DNA from: Candidatus Gastranaerophilales bacterium
GTDB taxonomy: Bacteria; Cyanobacteriota; Vampirovibrionia; Gastranaerophilales; Gastranaerophilaceae
Length of the DNA stretch: 49,153 nucleotides
Assembly: GCA_947588745.1 (NCBI GenBank)
Contig: CANPYW010000013.1
Span: 1-49,153 of the forward strand
Reading direction: 5' to 3'
Part shown: in pieces, positions 1 to 8,217 of the stretch
How the letters are laid out: every line of letters begins with the position of its first letter
How positions within the stretch are numbered: position 1 is the first letter of the stretch
The notes under the pieces: generated by a model
Database searches by the model: none
What the model was told of the DNA's origin: nothing
The model's input: only the letters and a program-made list of their open reading frames with translations
Position numbers and translations under genes: made by a program

Positions 1-200
1 GACAAACCAATCCGCATTACGGGGCAAAAATAATATGTACAGACGGCAAAATCAAATCAAACAAACCCGCCGCATGAGCCACCTAAAACCGCAACAAAAA
101 ATTACGACAAACCAATCCGCATTACGGGGCAAAAATAATATGTACAGACGGCAAAATCAAACAAACCCGCCGCACGAGCCACCTAAAACCGCAACAAAAA
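1..200. repeat. Two-copy direct repeat, ~105-bp unit
   Basis: Copy 1 (1-105) starts GACAAACCAATCCGCATTAC and is followed directly by copy 2 (106-200). Copy 2 is almost identical but lacks one ATCAA pentamer and has a T-to-C change (CGCATGAGCC against CGCACGAGCC). The array runs off the left edge, so the copy number is unknown. One plus-strand frame is open through both copies to 304, giving a basic peptide with MYRRQNQ repeated. That frame runs through a terminator hairpin and the 5-bp deletion is not codon-sized, so a coding role is doubtful. Confidence 0.85.
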
Positions 201-259
201 CCCGCACAAGCATAAAACTCAACAATCAATTATTTTATAAAACTCATTTTCGTTTCTTT

Positions 260-293
260 AAAGTTCCGCAAGTACTGCGGAACTTTTATTTTG
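260..293 (+). terminator. Intrinsic terminator
   Basis: An 11-bp perfect stem, AAAGTTCCGCA (260-270) and TGCGGAACTTT (276-286), closes a 5-nt loop AGTAC and is followed by TATTTT. The T-rich side is downstream on the plus strand. It would therefore end a transcript entering from the left edge of the window, where the gene is not visible. Confidence 0.8.
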
Positions 294-309
294 ATGAGTG
301 TTAAATTTT

Positions 310-1116
310 TTATAAATAACATTTTCTTTCTTGACCTGTTACGCCTGCATAAAGTTCGAAGAATTGCTTAGCCGGGCTTGAATTGATTTTCGTGAATAAT
401 ACTTCTTCTATCTGGAAAAATCCGACTTCCGATGACATTTCAACATCAATTTTTATGGGTCTTTTTTCTCCCCGTCTTATACTAACGTGTGTAATTGCGT
501 TTGCCGAATATTTATGAATATCGCCGACTTGGGGTGTATGATTCATAGCTAAAGGTATTCTTGCTCTGCCTTTTGTCATATCACATCCGTCTGCTATTAA
601 TAATATACCTGCTTCTATAGAGTGTATTTTTCTTGTAGACATGTGTCCTATAATTGATTCTATTGCTAGAGATTTAATAACAACTCTTTTATGTATGTCA
701 TCCGGAAAAGTTACATGTAAAAACTTATCAATTAATGGTAGTGCAAGCATAACAGACATTTCTTCGTGACCTTGTCGTCCAACCATCATACCAAGGTCGT
801 GCATTAAACAGGCTGTAACTACAGCACAAAGACTGTCTTCAAAAGTGCCGACTTCTTCTATTTCTAATGATGTTTTGATTCCGCATTCATTAAGAATTGT
901 AAGCATTTTTATTGCATTGATTGCTACCTGCCGCATGTGAACAGGCCCGTGGTCATTATAACCCAGTCTTTTAATTGATACATTGTTTGCATAATCTTGC
1001 ATTTCTTGTAATTCTGTATCATCCAAAATCCTTTTAACAAGTTCGCTACAGGTTGTATAATTTTTTAGTTTTTCTAAAATTTTATTTTCTGTTGCTATTT
1101 CTTTTACTGATTTCAT
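310..1116 (-). CDS. HD-domain metal-dependent phosphohydrolase (COG3294-like)
   Basis: A 268-residue cytoplasmic protein with no signal peptide. HD-superfamily features are visible in order: N-D-H-G-P-V-H near residue 54, the MHDLG metal-binding pair near residue 105, a later conserved histidine in IIGHMST, and DGCDMTKGRARIP. The DGCDMTKGRARIP motif is one I associate with the poorly characterised COG3294 HD family. The substrate is unknown; HD proteins hydrolyse phosphomonoesters or nucleotides, or degrade alarmones. The start is ATG at 1116 with an AAGGA ribosome site upstream on the minus strand. It stands alone, divergent from rimP. The HD fold is fairly certain; the function is not. Confidence 0.8.
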   Translation of the reverse strand: MKSVKEIATENKILEKLKNYTTCSELVKRILDDTELQEMQDYANNVSIKRLGYNDHGPVHMRQVAINAIKMLTILNECGIKTSLEIEEVGTFEDSLCAVVTACLMHDLGMMVGRQGHEEMSVMLALPLIDKFLHVTFPDDIHKRVVIKSLAIESIIGHMSTRKIHSIEAGILLIADGCDMTKGRARIPLAMNHTPQVGDIHKYSANAITHVSIRRGEKRPIKIDVEMSSEVGFFQIEEVLFTKINSSPAKQFFELYAGVTGQERKCYL

Positions 1117-1348
1117 TTCGTTATTTCCTTTATATTATTATACATTAATTAATTCTCTAAGCAATTTCTCATTAAAAAATTTTTTATTGATATTACTAAT
1201 TTATTAGGGGTTAAGTGAGAATAGTTTTTCACTTCTTCAGAAATACATCTTAATTCTGAGCAAGTTATAGAATATATTTATATGATGTTTAATAAATCTT
1301 TACTTTAAAAAAAATTATATTATGTTATTATATTATTATGTTGATTAG

Positions 1349-1374
1349 AGAAACGGTTTACCGTTTCTTTTTTA
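1349..1374 (+). terminator. Terminator-like hairpin in the rimP-nusA leader (possible attenuator)
   Basis: AGAAACGG (1349-1356), loop TTTA, then CCGTTTCT (1361-1368) followed by a run of T to 1373. It lies 38 nt before the rimP start codon and downstream of A/T-rich promoter-like sequence (TATATTATG and TATTATATTATTATG at 1316-1340). There is no plus-strand gene upstream for it to terminate, as the neighbour is on the minus strand. A regulatory role in the operon leader is therefore plausible. Confidence 0.55.
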
Positions 1375-1411
1375 TTAATATTCGGTTTAATTTGAAAGGA
1401 GAGTATAAGTT

Positions 1412-1945
1412 TTGAACAAAGACAGACGCAGTAACTCTCAATTAAGCAGTAATACTCAATTTGAGTATATTAATAAACGAGAATTAACTGAAAAAATTCA
1501 ACCTGTAATTGACAATACTTTAATGCGTTTTGGATTTATTCCCGTTGAAACGGAGCTTGTTAAAGAAAGTCACAGATGGTTTTTAAGAATTTTTATTTAT
1601 TCCAAAGAGCGTGGTGTTACTTTGGATGATTGTGAAAATGTTTCAAGGAGTCTTTCTGATTTTTTGGAAGAACTTATTCCTTTTAAATATAATTTAGAAG
1701 TCAGTTCTCCCGGTGTGGAAAGAAAAATTAAATCAGATAAAGAATATATAATTTTTGCCGGTAAGGATGTAAATATCAAGTTAAAAGAGCCGATTGATGA
1801 CTCCTGTGAAAAGCAGTTTGTGGCTAAAATTGTTGATTTTGATGAAAATGAAGGATTAACCGTTTTTTCATATAAAGATAAAAAAGATGTAATCATAAAA
1901 AAAGAAAATATTATATCTGCAAAATTATATTCGAGTGAAATATAG
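1412..1945 (+). CDS. rimP: Ribosome maturation factor RimP
   Basis: RimP helps assemble the 30S ribosomal subunit. The 177-residue protein has the family signature LEVSSPGVER near residues 95-104 after an N-terminal alpha/beta domain, and a C-terminal SH3-like barrel. It has about 20 extra polar residues before the conserved core. The start is TTG at 1412, chosen because AGGAG lies at 1398-1402 and no ATG fits upstream. It is followed after 11 nt by nusA, the usual rimP-nusA pairing. Family assignment is firm. Confidence 0.93.
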   Translation: MNKDRRSNSQLSSNTQFEYINKRELTEKIQPVIDNTLMRFGFIPVETELVKESHRWFLRIFIYSKERGVTLDDCENVSRSLSDFLEELIPFKYNLEVSSPGVERKIKSDKEYIIFAGKDVNIKLKEPIDDSCEKQFVAKIVDFDENEGLTVFSYKDKKDVIIKKENIISAKLYSSEI

Positions 1946-1956
1946 GAGAGAGCGAA

Positions 1957-3192
1957 ATGATTAAAATAGGAACTGCATTGTTTGAAGCTTGCGAAGAACT
2001 TGAAAGAGAACGAGGCATTTCAAAAGAAGTAATAATTTCTTCTTTATGTGATGCTTTGGTTACGGCATATAAAAAACATATTAAACAAAAAGAAGTACCT
2101 AATGTTGAAGCTATTTTAGATGAACAATCCGGTGAAATTGGTGTATTTAGAACAAAACTTGTTGTTGAAGATGTTCAAGACCCTGATTTGGAAATATCAT
2201 TGGAAGATGCGAAAGAAATAGATGATGAAGTTGAACTTGAAGATGAAGTTAAAATAGAAGTTACACCTGAGAATTTCGGCAGAATAGCTGCACAAAGTGC
2301 TAAACAGGTTATTACTCAAAGAATTCGTGAAGCTGAACGTAAAATGGTTCTTGATGAATTTATGGAGAAAAAAGGTACTTTAACAACCGGTATTATTCAA
2401 CGTATAGAAAATCGAAATGTTATTGTAAGTATCGGTAAAACGGACGCTGTTATGCCAGTTAAAGAACAAATTCCTGGTGAATACTATAAACCGGGTAACA
2501 GAATAAGAGTTTTTGTTTTAAATGTAAAAGAAACGTCCAGATTACCTCACGTTATCGTTTCACATGCTCACGCTGAAATCGTTCGTGAATTGTTTGAACT
2601 TGAAGTTCCTGAAATTGAGGACGGAATTGTAGAAATTAAATCAATATCACGTGAGGCAGGTTACAGAACAAAAATTGCCGTTGTAAGTAATGACCCTGAA
2701 GTTGATTCCGTCGGAGCTTGCATAGGCCCCAGAGGAAGCAGAATTCAAACGATTATAGGTGAACTCAAAAATGAAAAAATTGATATTGTAAGATATTCTG
2801 ATGACCCTGTTGAATATATCGTTAATGCTTTATCTCCGGCAAAAATTTTATCGGTTGATATTTTGGCTGATGATGAATATTCAAAAGAAGCCTTTGTTAT
2901 AGTCCCCGATGATCAGTTAAGCCTTGCAATCGGTCGTGACGGTCAAAATGTTAGACTTGCACATAAATTAACAGGTTGGAAAATTGATATAAAGAGTAAA
3001 TCTCAAGCTGAAAAAATGGAATTTGCTCCTCAGCCTTCCTCTCAAGAAGAAATATCTGATGATGTAATTGATGATACGGATGATGAATTATCGGAAGAAA
3101 TTAGAGAACAGGAAGAATACGCCATAGATGAGGAAGATATGGCTGTTTTAGAAGAAGAAAACGAAAAAGATGTGTCTGTGTCTGAAGAATAA
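1957..3192 (+). CDS. nusA: Transcription termination/antitermination protein NusA
   Basis: NusA binds RNA polymerase and modulates pausing, termination and antitermination. The 411 residues show an N-terminal polymerase-binding domain, an S1 domain (around 135-200, TTGIIQRIENRNVIVSIG) and two KH domains. CIGPRGSRIQTIIGELKNEK marks the first KH domain and LAIGRDGQNVRLA the second. The last ~60 residues are very acidic and there are no E. coli-type C-terminal repeats, as in many non-proteobacterial NusAs. An AGGAG ribosome site precedes the ATG. The gene is followed directly by a strong terminator, not by the infB-containing operon continuation found in many bacteria. Confidence 0.96.
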   Translation: MIKIGTALFEACEELERERGISKEVIISSLCDALVTAYKKHIKQKEVPNVEAILDEQSGEIGVFRTKLVVEDVQDPDLEISLEDAKEIDDEVELEDEVKIEVTPENFGRIAAQSAKQVITQRIREAERKMVLDEFMEKKGTLTTGIIQRIENRNVIVSIGKTDAVMPVKEQIPGEYYKPGNRIRVFVLNVKETSRLPHVIVSHAHAEIVRELFELEVPEIEDGIVEIKSISREAGYRTKIAVVSNDPEVDSVGACIGPRGSRIQTIIGELKNEKIDIVRYSDDPVEYIVNALSPAKILSVDILADDEYSKEAFVIVPDDQLSLAIGRDGQNVRLAHKLTGWKIDIKSKSQAEKMEFAPQPSSQEEISDDVIDDTDDELSEEIREQEEYAIDEEDMAVLEEENEKDVSVSEE

Positions 3193-3218
3193 ACATCATA
3201 AATTTTAATACTATATTT

Positions 3219-3247
3219 AAAAATCCGCTTATGCGGATTTTTATTTT
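3219..3247 (+). terminator. Intrinsic terminator of rimP-nusA
   Basis: Stem AAAAATCCGC (3219-3228), loop TTAT, GCGGATTTTT (3233-3242), then ATTTTT. It lies 27 nt after the nusA stop codon. Confidence 0.88.
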
Positions 3248-3258
3248 TGTAAAAATTG

Positions 3259-3288
3259 TTGGACATGATATTTTTTATGTTCTAAAAT
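3259..3288 (+). promoter_or_regulatory. Candidate sigma70-type promoter for the first radical SAM pair
   Basis: TTGGAC (3259-3264) and TAAAAT (3283-3288) are separated by 18 bp. They lie after the nusA terminator and about 30 nt before the ATG at 3321, which has a GAAGGA ribosome site. Confidence 0.5.
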
Positions 3289-3320
3289 ATCTTTGTGTAT
3301 TTTAATGAAAGAAGGAAATT

Positions 3321-4301
3321 ATGTTTGAAGATATAAAAGAAAGCGGATGTTGTTCATTTCCCTTTTCAGTTGCGGAAATTGATTGGGACGGAAATGTATA
3401 TGGCTGTTGTGCAGCATATTTTATAGGTTATACTTTTGGAAATATTTTCGAACAATCTTTCGACGAAATATGGAATGGCCCAAAAGCACAGGAATTCCGC
3501 AGACAGTTCTTAGACAGAAATTTTAATCATTGTAATTTCTCCATTTGTCCTAAAGAATTTCATAAGGATATTAAACCTACTTTAATTGCTGAATATCCTA
3601 AGCGTGTTCAATTAAATTATGATTCTGTTTGTAATGCAAGATGTATATATTGTCGTGACCATCATTTTAAGAATGATGTTTCCCAGTTTGAAGCACATTT
3701 TGACGATATTATTGTACCGATACTTAAAAATGCGGAATTGGTAAATGTTACTGCTTCAGGCGAAGTTTTTGCAAGTAATTATGCAAAAAATTTGATACAA
3801 AAAATCGGTAAAATATATCCAAAACTTAAGTTCTATATTTATACAAATGGTATTTTATGTGATGAAAAGCATTTAAAAGAATTCGGTTTGTGGGATAGAG
3901 TTGATTATTATGTTGTTTCTTTACCTGCAATGACAAAAGAAACTTATGATAAAATTGTTCTTGAAGGTAATTTCGAAAATGTAATTAAAAATGTTAAGTT
4001 CTTAGGAAAACAAAAGAAAGAAAATAAAATTTCTAACTTAATTATTAATTATGTTGTTACATCATTAAATTACAAAGAAATGCCAATGATGGTTGACTTC
4101 GCAAGAGAAAATAATGCAACTGTAAGTTTTGTTACATTAAACAAATTGGAAAATAATAAAAATATTTATGATTCAATAGCGGTTGCTGAGGAATTTCATC
4201 CTGAACATAAAAAATATGTTGAGTTTATTAAAAATCCTATTTTTAAACAACCTCATATTAATAAAACAACTACATTTGATATAGTAAAAGAAACAGTCTA
4301 A
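3321..4301 (+). CDS. Radical SAM protein with N-terminal SPASM-like domain (copy 1)
   Basis: A 326-residue protein with two parts. The N-terminal part (1-80) looks like a SPASM/auxiliary Fe-S domain: C10/C11, GNVYGCC with C29-C30, GNIFEQSFDEIWN, then C71 and C76. The radical SAM core follows with CNARCIYC (C104, C108, C111, the CX3CX2C cluster ligands), then a SGE motif and YTNGI. SPASM domains normally follow the core, so this order is reversed. Family knowledge implies SAM cleavage to a 5'-deoxyadenosyl radical and a second cluster; the substrate is unknown. It is one of four paralogues at 3321-8104, and its stop is one base from the start of copy 2. No precursor-peptide gene is visible nearby. 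Confidence 0.85.
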   Translation: MFEDIKESGCCSFPFSVAEIDWDGNVYGCCAAYFIGYTFGNIFEQSFDEIWNGPKAQEFRRQFLDRNFNHCNFSICPKEFHKDIKPTLIAEYPKRVQLNYDSVCNARCIYCRDHHFKNDVSQFEAHFDDIIVPILKNAELVNVTASGEVFASNYAKNLIQKIGKIYPKLKFYIYTNGILCDEKHLKEFGLWDRVDYYVVSLPAMTKETYDKIVLEGNFENVIKNVKFLGKQKKENKISNLIINYVVTSLNYKEMPMMVDFARENNATVSFVTLNKLENNKNIYDSIAVAEEFHPEHKKYVEFIKNPIFKQPHINKTTTFDIVKETV

Positions 4302-4302
4302 T

Positions 4303-5292
4303 ATGATTGTAATGGCCTGCAAACAACCTTTTACCGCTATTGAAATTAATTCAAATGGTGATGTATTTACATGTTGTCCCAACTATATTAAAATGCGTAA
4401 AATTGGTAATATCTGGCAAAATACATTTGAAGAAATTTGGTATTCGGATTTTGCCAGAGAGCTTCGCAGCAAAATATTGAAAAATGATTTTTCATTATGT
4501 GATATGGATCTTTGCAGACAATATTCTTTGGCAATTATGAATGATGCAATAATTGATAATATGCCTTTGCCTCAGTATGTTACATTGGCTTATGATAAAG
4601 AGTGTAATTTATGTTGTATTACTTGCAGGGATAAAAAATATAATAATACTTCTGAGCAGATTGAATTGTATAATGAAAAAATTGATTCACTTTTACTTCC
4701 TTTGCTTACTGAGGCAAGAATATTGGCATTAAGTGGTTCTGGTGAAGCATTTTATTCAAAGCATAGTCGTTTACTTATACAAAAAGTTGCTGCGTATAAT
4801 AAACAATTAATGTTTAATATTAATACTAACGGGTTATTGTTCAATGAAGCGAATTGTAAAAAGCTTGGAATTTTAGGCAGAATAAATGAAGTTTTTGTAT
4901 CACTTCCTTCTATTAATGAGTCAACCTATTCAAAAATTCAGTTTGGTTCCATATTAAGTGTAGTACTTAGTAACATATCCGAAATGGCTAATATGCAAGC
5001 ACGCAAGCTTATAAAAAAAGTCACCATAAATATGGTGATTTCTAGTTTGAATTATAAAGAAATTCCGGCAATGGTTGAGTTTGCTAAAAATTTTGATATA
5101 GGAGTTACAATTTCTCAATATTATAATTGGGGAACTAATTTAGGAAAAAATTATCAAAAGCTTGCGGTTTGGCTTCCTGAAAACAGTGAATATGCTGATT
5201 TTAAACAGGTGTTAAAGCATACTGATTTAGATTATCCAAAATGTTATTGTTCTCATTTATTTTCCAAAATAGCCGGTAGGGTTTTATCCTGA
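4303..5292 (+). CDS. Radical SAM protein with N-terminal SPASM-like domain (copy 2)
   Basis: A 329-residue paralogue of the upstream gene with the same layout: C6, GDVFTCC (C24-C25), IGNIWQNTFEEIW, C66 and C71, then the radical SAM motif CNLCCITC (C101, C105, C108). A SGEAF motif and NTNGL follow. No ribosome site is obvious. The ATG at 4303 is one base after the previous stop, suggesting coupled translation; an alternative start is the ATG at 4312, which would better match the paralogues beginning M-x-F-C or M-A-C. The substrate is unknown. Sequence identity to copies 1, 3 and 4 is clearly lower outside the motifs, so the copies are diverged and not recent duplicates. Confidence 0.85.
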   Translation: MIVMACKQPFTAIEINSNGDVFTCCPNYIKMRKIGNIWQNTFEEIWYSDFARELRSKILKNDFSLCDMDLCRQYSLAIMNDAIIDNMPLPQYVTLAYDKECNLCCITCRDKKYNNTSEQIELYNEKIDSLLLPLLTEARILALSGSGEAFYSKHSRLLIQKVAAYNKQLMFNINTNGLLFNEANCKKLGILGRINEVFVSLPSINESTYSKIQFGSILSVVLSNISEMANMQARKLIKKVTINMVISSLNYKEIPAMVEFAKNFDIGVTISQYYNWGTNLGKNYQKLAVWLPENSEYADFKQVLKHTDLDYPKCYCSHLFSKIAGRVLS

Positions 5293-5363
5293 TTGATATT
5301 TATTTGCGTATTTATTTTCTTTATAGTTTAATATATAAGTTATTATTTTGTGGAGATTGAGTT

Positions 5364-6104
5364 ATGAATATAAAAGATTATCAGGTTGTATTGCTTGGTG
5401 TGATGATAGCTCTAGGTTCTGTAGTTTCTACGTATATTTTTTCAAAATCTATTATCGCTTTTCAAAAATTGCAAAATCAAACAATTAAAGTAACCGGTAG
5501 TGCGAGCAGAACTGTAAAGTCAGATTACTCTTCCTGGAATTTTAGTTTCTCTACTCAACAGCCTAATCTTAAATTGGGTTATGCAAAAATAATTGATGAT
5601 TCAAAGATTATTAAAGAATTTTTGATTTCAAAAGGGCTTGATGAATCTAATATTGATTTTAGTCAAATATCGAGTTATAAACTCTATAAAAGAGCTCCTA
5701 ACGGCTACAGTGATACTGATGAATTGAAAGGATATAATGTAAGCCGCAGTGTAACGGTTAAATCTTCAGATATAACAAAGTTAACAAATATATCAAAAGA
5801 TGCTGCTGCACTTGTTAATAAAGGCATTGATTTAACTTCAGATAATGTAAATTATTATATTTCCAATTTAGACAATTTAAAAATTGAAACTATTAAAGAT
5901 GCTGCTAAAAATGCAAAAGAAAGAGCAAATAGTCTTGTAAAAGGTACTAATGGGAAAATTGGTGTAATGACCAGTGCAAAAGTTGGTGTATTCCAAATAG
6001 TACCTATTGACTCAACGGCAGTAGAAGATTATGGCATTAATGATACATCTTCAATTGATAAAAAAGTTATAGCTACAGTAAATGCTACTTTTACTGTTAA
6101 GTAG
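5364..6104 (+). CDS. SIMPL-domain (DUF541) protein, membrane-anchored
   Basis: A 246-residue protein. An N-terminal hydrophobic segment (about residues 8-30, VVLLGVMIALGSVVSTYIF) is a signal anchor. It is followed by the SIMPL/DUF541 start (IKVTGSASRTVKSD) and the family's IETIKDAAKNAKERANSLVK stretch. SIMPL proteins are periplasmic or envelope-located and of ill-defined function; some are linked to oxidative or envelope stress. TGGAGA precedes the ATG. It lies between the two radical SAM pairs and its 3' end overlaps the convergent gene at 6097-7113 by 8 bp. Whether it works with the radical SAM proteins is not known. Confidence 0.85.
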   Translation: MNIKDYQVVLLGVMIALGSVVSTYIFSKSIIAFQKLQNQTIKVTGSASRTVKSDYSSWNFSFSTQQPNLKLGYAKIIDDSKIIKEFLISKGLDESNIDFSQISSYKLYKRAPNGYSDTDELKGYNVSRSVTVKSSDITKLTNISKDAAALVNKGIDLTSDNVNYYISNLDNLKIETIKDAAKNAKERANSLVKGTNGKIGVMTSAKVGVFQIVPIDSTAVEDYGINDTSSIDKKVIATVNATFTVK

Positions 6105-7113
6105 CTTTTGAACTGACACTTTCTATTAAGTCATATAATGCAGGCGAAAATTCATTCTTATATTGAATAACTAATGGATTATTTAAAACTCGCAGCAAGT
6201 CTTTGTGCAGAGGATGATTACTTTTAACTACATAAAGATTGTCGGCAATAGTATAAGAACAATTCTCCTGTCTTACTTCCCAGAAACGGGGTTGCACATT
6301 TAATTCTAGAGCTAATTTAATAAAATCAGGAATTTCAGTATAATTAAGCGATGTTACAACAAAATGAATATAGATAGGAAATTCGTAGGTCTTTTTCAAT
6401 TCCGCAAGTTCTCGTAAATTTTTTATTATTTTAGGAAAGAATATTTCACCGTTAGGAACAATTTTGCCATAAGTTTTTGCTGTAGTAGCGTGGAATGACA
6501 TACGTATTTTGGCTATTTTTTCAGGTGTTATATTTAATTCTTTAAAATTATTCTCATTGCAGAAAATACCATTTGTATGGAAATCAAATTTTAATTCCGG
6601 ATATTTTGCTGCGGCTTTTTTTATAACGAGCCTGCTGTGTCTTGAACCAAATGGGTCGCCCGCAGAATTGATAATGAGAACTTTAGCTCCTTGTAGAATC
6701 GGAAGGAAAAATGTGTCAATTTTGGAATTTAAGATTTCCAATTCTTCTTGTGTCATTCTGTTGACTTTATTTCTGCACATTTTACAAGCGATATTACATT
6801 CATAATCATAAACGAATTTAACTATTTTAGGATGTTCAAGCATAATAGGTGTGCAATCAGTATTAAAATCCGAAACAAAATTTTTCTGTTTCAGATAAGA
6901 ACAATTATCATAATCACATAAAGAATAATCATTATTTAATATTCTGGTACGTACATCTACTGCTTTTTCAGAATTCCATATTTCTTCAAAGGAATTTTGA
7001 CCTATATTTCCTATTGCATAATATTTATTCCAATTGGGACAACAGGTATAAACATCACCGTTTATGCCGATTTCAATTTCTTCAAAAGGTCTTTTGCAAA
7101 ATGTTTCACTCAT
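6097..7113 (-). CDS. Radical SAM protein with N-terminal SPASM-like domain (copy 3)
   Basis: A 338-residue paralogue. C6, GDVYTCC (C24-C25), IGNIGQNSFEEIWN, C66 and C71 form the N-terminal auxiliary-cluster domain. The core has CNIACKMC (C106, C110, C113), NSAGDPFGSRHSR and FHTNGI. It is the second gene of a minus-strand pair, 7 bp after copy 4, and converges on the SIMPL gene. The protein has no signal peptide and is presumably cytoplasmic. The substrate is unknown; the conserved SGEPF/AGDPF motif belongs to the radical SAM barrel and does not identify the reaction. Confidence 0.85.
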   Translation of the reverse strand: MSETFCKRPFEEIEIGINGDVYTCCPNWNKYYAIGNIGQNSFEEIWNSEKAVDVRTRILNNDYSLCDYDNCSYLKQKNFVSDFNTDCTPIMLEHPKIVKFVYDYECNIACKMCRNKVNRMTQEELEILNSKIDTFFLPILQGAKVLIINSAGDPFGSRHSRLVIKKAAAKYPELKFDFHTNGIFCNENNFKELNITPEKIAKIRMSFHATTAKTYGKIVPNGEIFFPKIIKNLRELAELKKTYEFPIYIHFVVTSLNYTEIPDFIKLALELNVQPRFWEVRQENCSYTIADNLYVVKSNHPLHKDLLRVLNNPLVIQYKNEFSPALYDLIESVSSKAT

Positions 7114-7120
7114 ATATCCT

Positions 7121-8104
7121 CTATTCTATTTCATTTTTTCTTAATATTTTCAATTCCGGAAATAAAACAACATTATCGCTGTCAAATGCCGGATTATTTA
7201 ATATGTTTATTAAATCCTTATGGTGTTTATGGTTGGCATTTATTATAGAAAATTTATCAAAATTTTTACCCACTTCGGTAACGTCATTTTTCCTTAATGC
7301 CCAAAATTCGGCTATTGCATTATTATTTTTTGCTAAATCAATAAACTTCAACATATCTTTGTAGTTTTCATCGTATACAACAAAAATCATTCTAAATTGG
7401 TTAATTAAATTATTCTCTTTCATTTTTGAATATAATTTAATATTTCGCATAACCTTATCATAATTGCCGTTTCTTACTACTTTATTGTATGTCCACCTTG
7501 TAGCACTGTGAAGTGAAAGAGTAATTATATCGATATTGTTGAATACATTTAATTCTTTAAGTTTTTCTTCGGTGCCTAAGATACCGTTTGTATGAAAATG
7601 AAATTTAAGATTTGGATATTTTTGTATTGCTTTTTTCATAATCATTGTTTCTTTATAGCTGGCAAATGGTTCGCCGCTACAGCCGAATCTTAAAAGTTTA
7701 GCATTTTTAAAAATAGGCAGCCAAATATTTTCAATTTCTTTTTCAAGATTATTTTTGTCATATTCTGTTTTAAAATTTTTATCACGGCAAATGCGGCATT
7801 TAACGTTGCAGGCATTATCGGAACTTATCGAAATTTCTTCGGGGTATTCGTTAATTGTTTCCGAAGTGTATGTCGGTGTTTCGTCGTTAATTTTTCTGTT
7901 ACATAAATCATTACAAAGTGAAAAATCAGAATTTATGATTAATTTTCTTAATTTTTTAATTTTTTCACCATTCCAAATTTCATCAAAAGAAGTTTTATAA
8001 ATATTACCGATTGAATAGTAATTTATAAACTGAGGGCAGCAATTATAGACATCTCCGGTTTCGTAAATTTCAATTCTGTTAAATGGCTGCGTACAAAATG
8101 ACAT
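7121..8104 (-). CDS. Radical SAM protein with N-terminal SPASM-like domain (copy 4)
   Basis: A 327-residue paralogue. C4, GDVYNCC (C22-C23), IGNIYKTSFDEIWN, C64 and C68 form the front auxiliary domain. The radical SAM motif is CNVKCRIC (C99, C103, C106), with CSGEPFASYKE and FHTNGI following. It is the first gene of the minus-strand pair, and GGAGAGA precedes the start. It is divergent from copy 5 at 8218, leaving a 113-bp shared promoter region. Copies 3 and 4 share more barrel motifs with each other (KYP-L-F-FHTNGI) than with copies 1 and 2. Confidence 0.85.
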   Translation of the reverse strand: MSFCTQPFNRIEIYETGDVYNCCPQFINYYSIGNIYKTSFDEIWNGEKIKKLRKLIINSDFSLCNDLCNRKINDETPTYTSETINEYPEEISISSDNACNVKCRICRDKNFKTEYDKNNLEKEIENIWLPIFKNAKLLRFGCSGEPFASYKETMIMKKAIQKYPNLKFHFHTNGILGTEEKLKELNVFNNIDIITLSLHSATRWTYNKVVRNGNYDKVMRNIKLYSKMKENNLINQFRMIFVVYDENYKDMLKFIDLAKNNNAIAEFWALRKNDVTEVGKNFDKFSIINANHKHHKDLINILNNPAFDSDNVVLFPELKILRKNEIE

Positions 8105-8217
8105 TTAATTTCTCTCCTTGCTTAATACTAACATATTCAATTTTTGTTTACAACTTTGTTATTCTTTTTTATGTGATAAAATCTTATTAGTGGATATGTA
8201 AATTTTTTGGAGGTTAA

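Noticed and set aside
35-304. 89-codon ORF at the left edge
   Set aside because: It runs through a direct repeat and a strong terminator hairpin, and the repeat copies differ by a frame-shifting 5 bp. It is probably not a gene, though a C-terminal tail of an upstream gene cannot be excluded.
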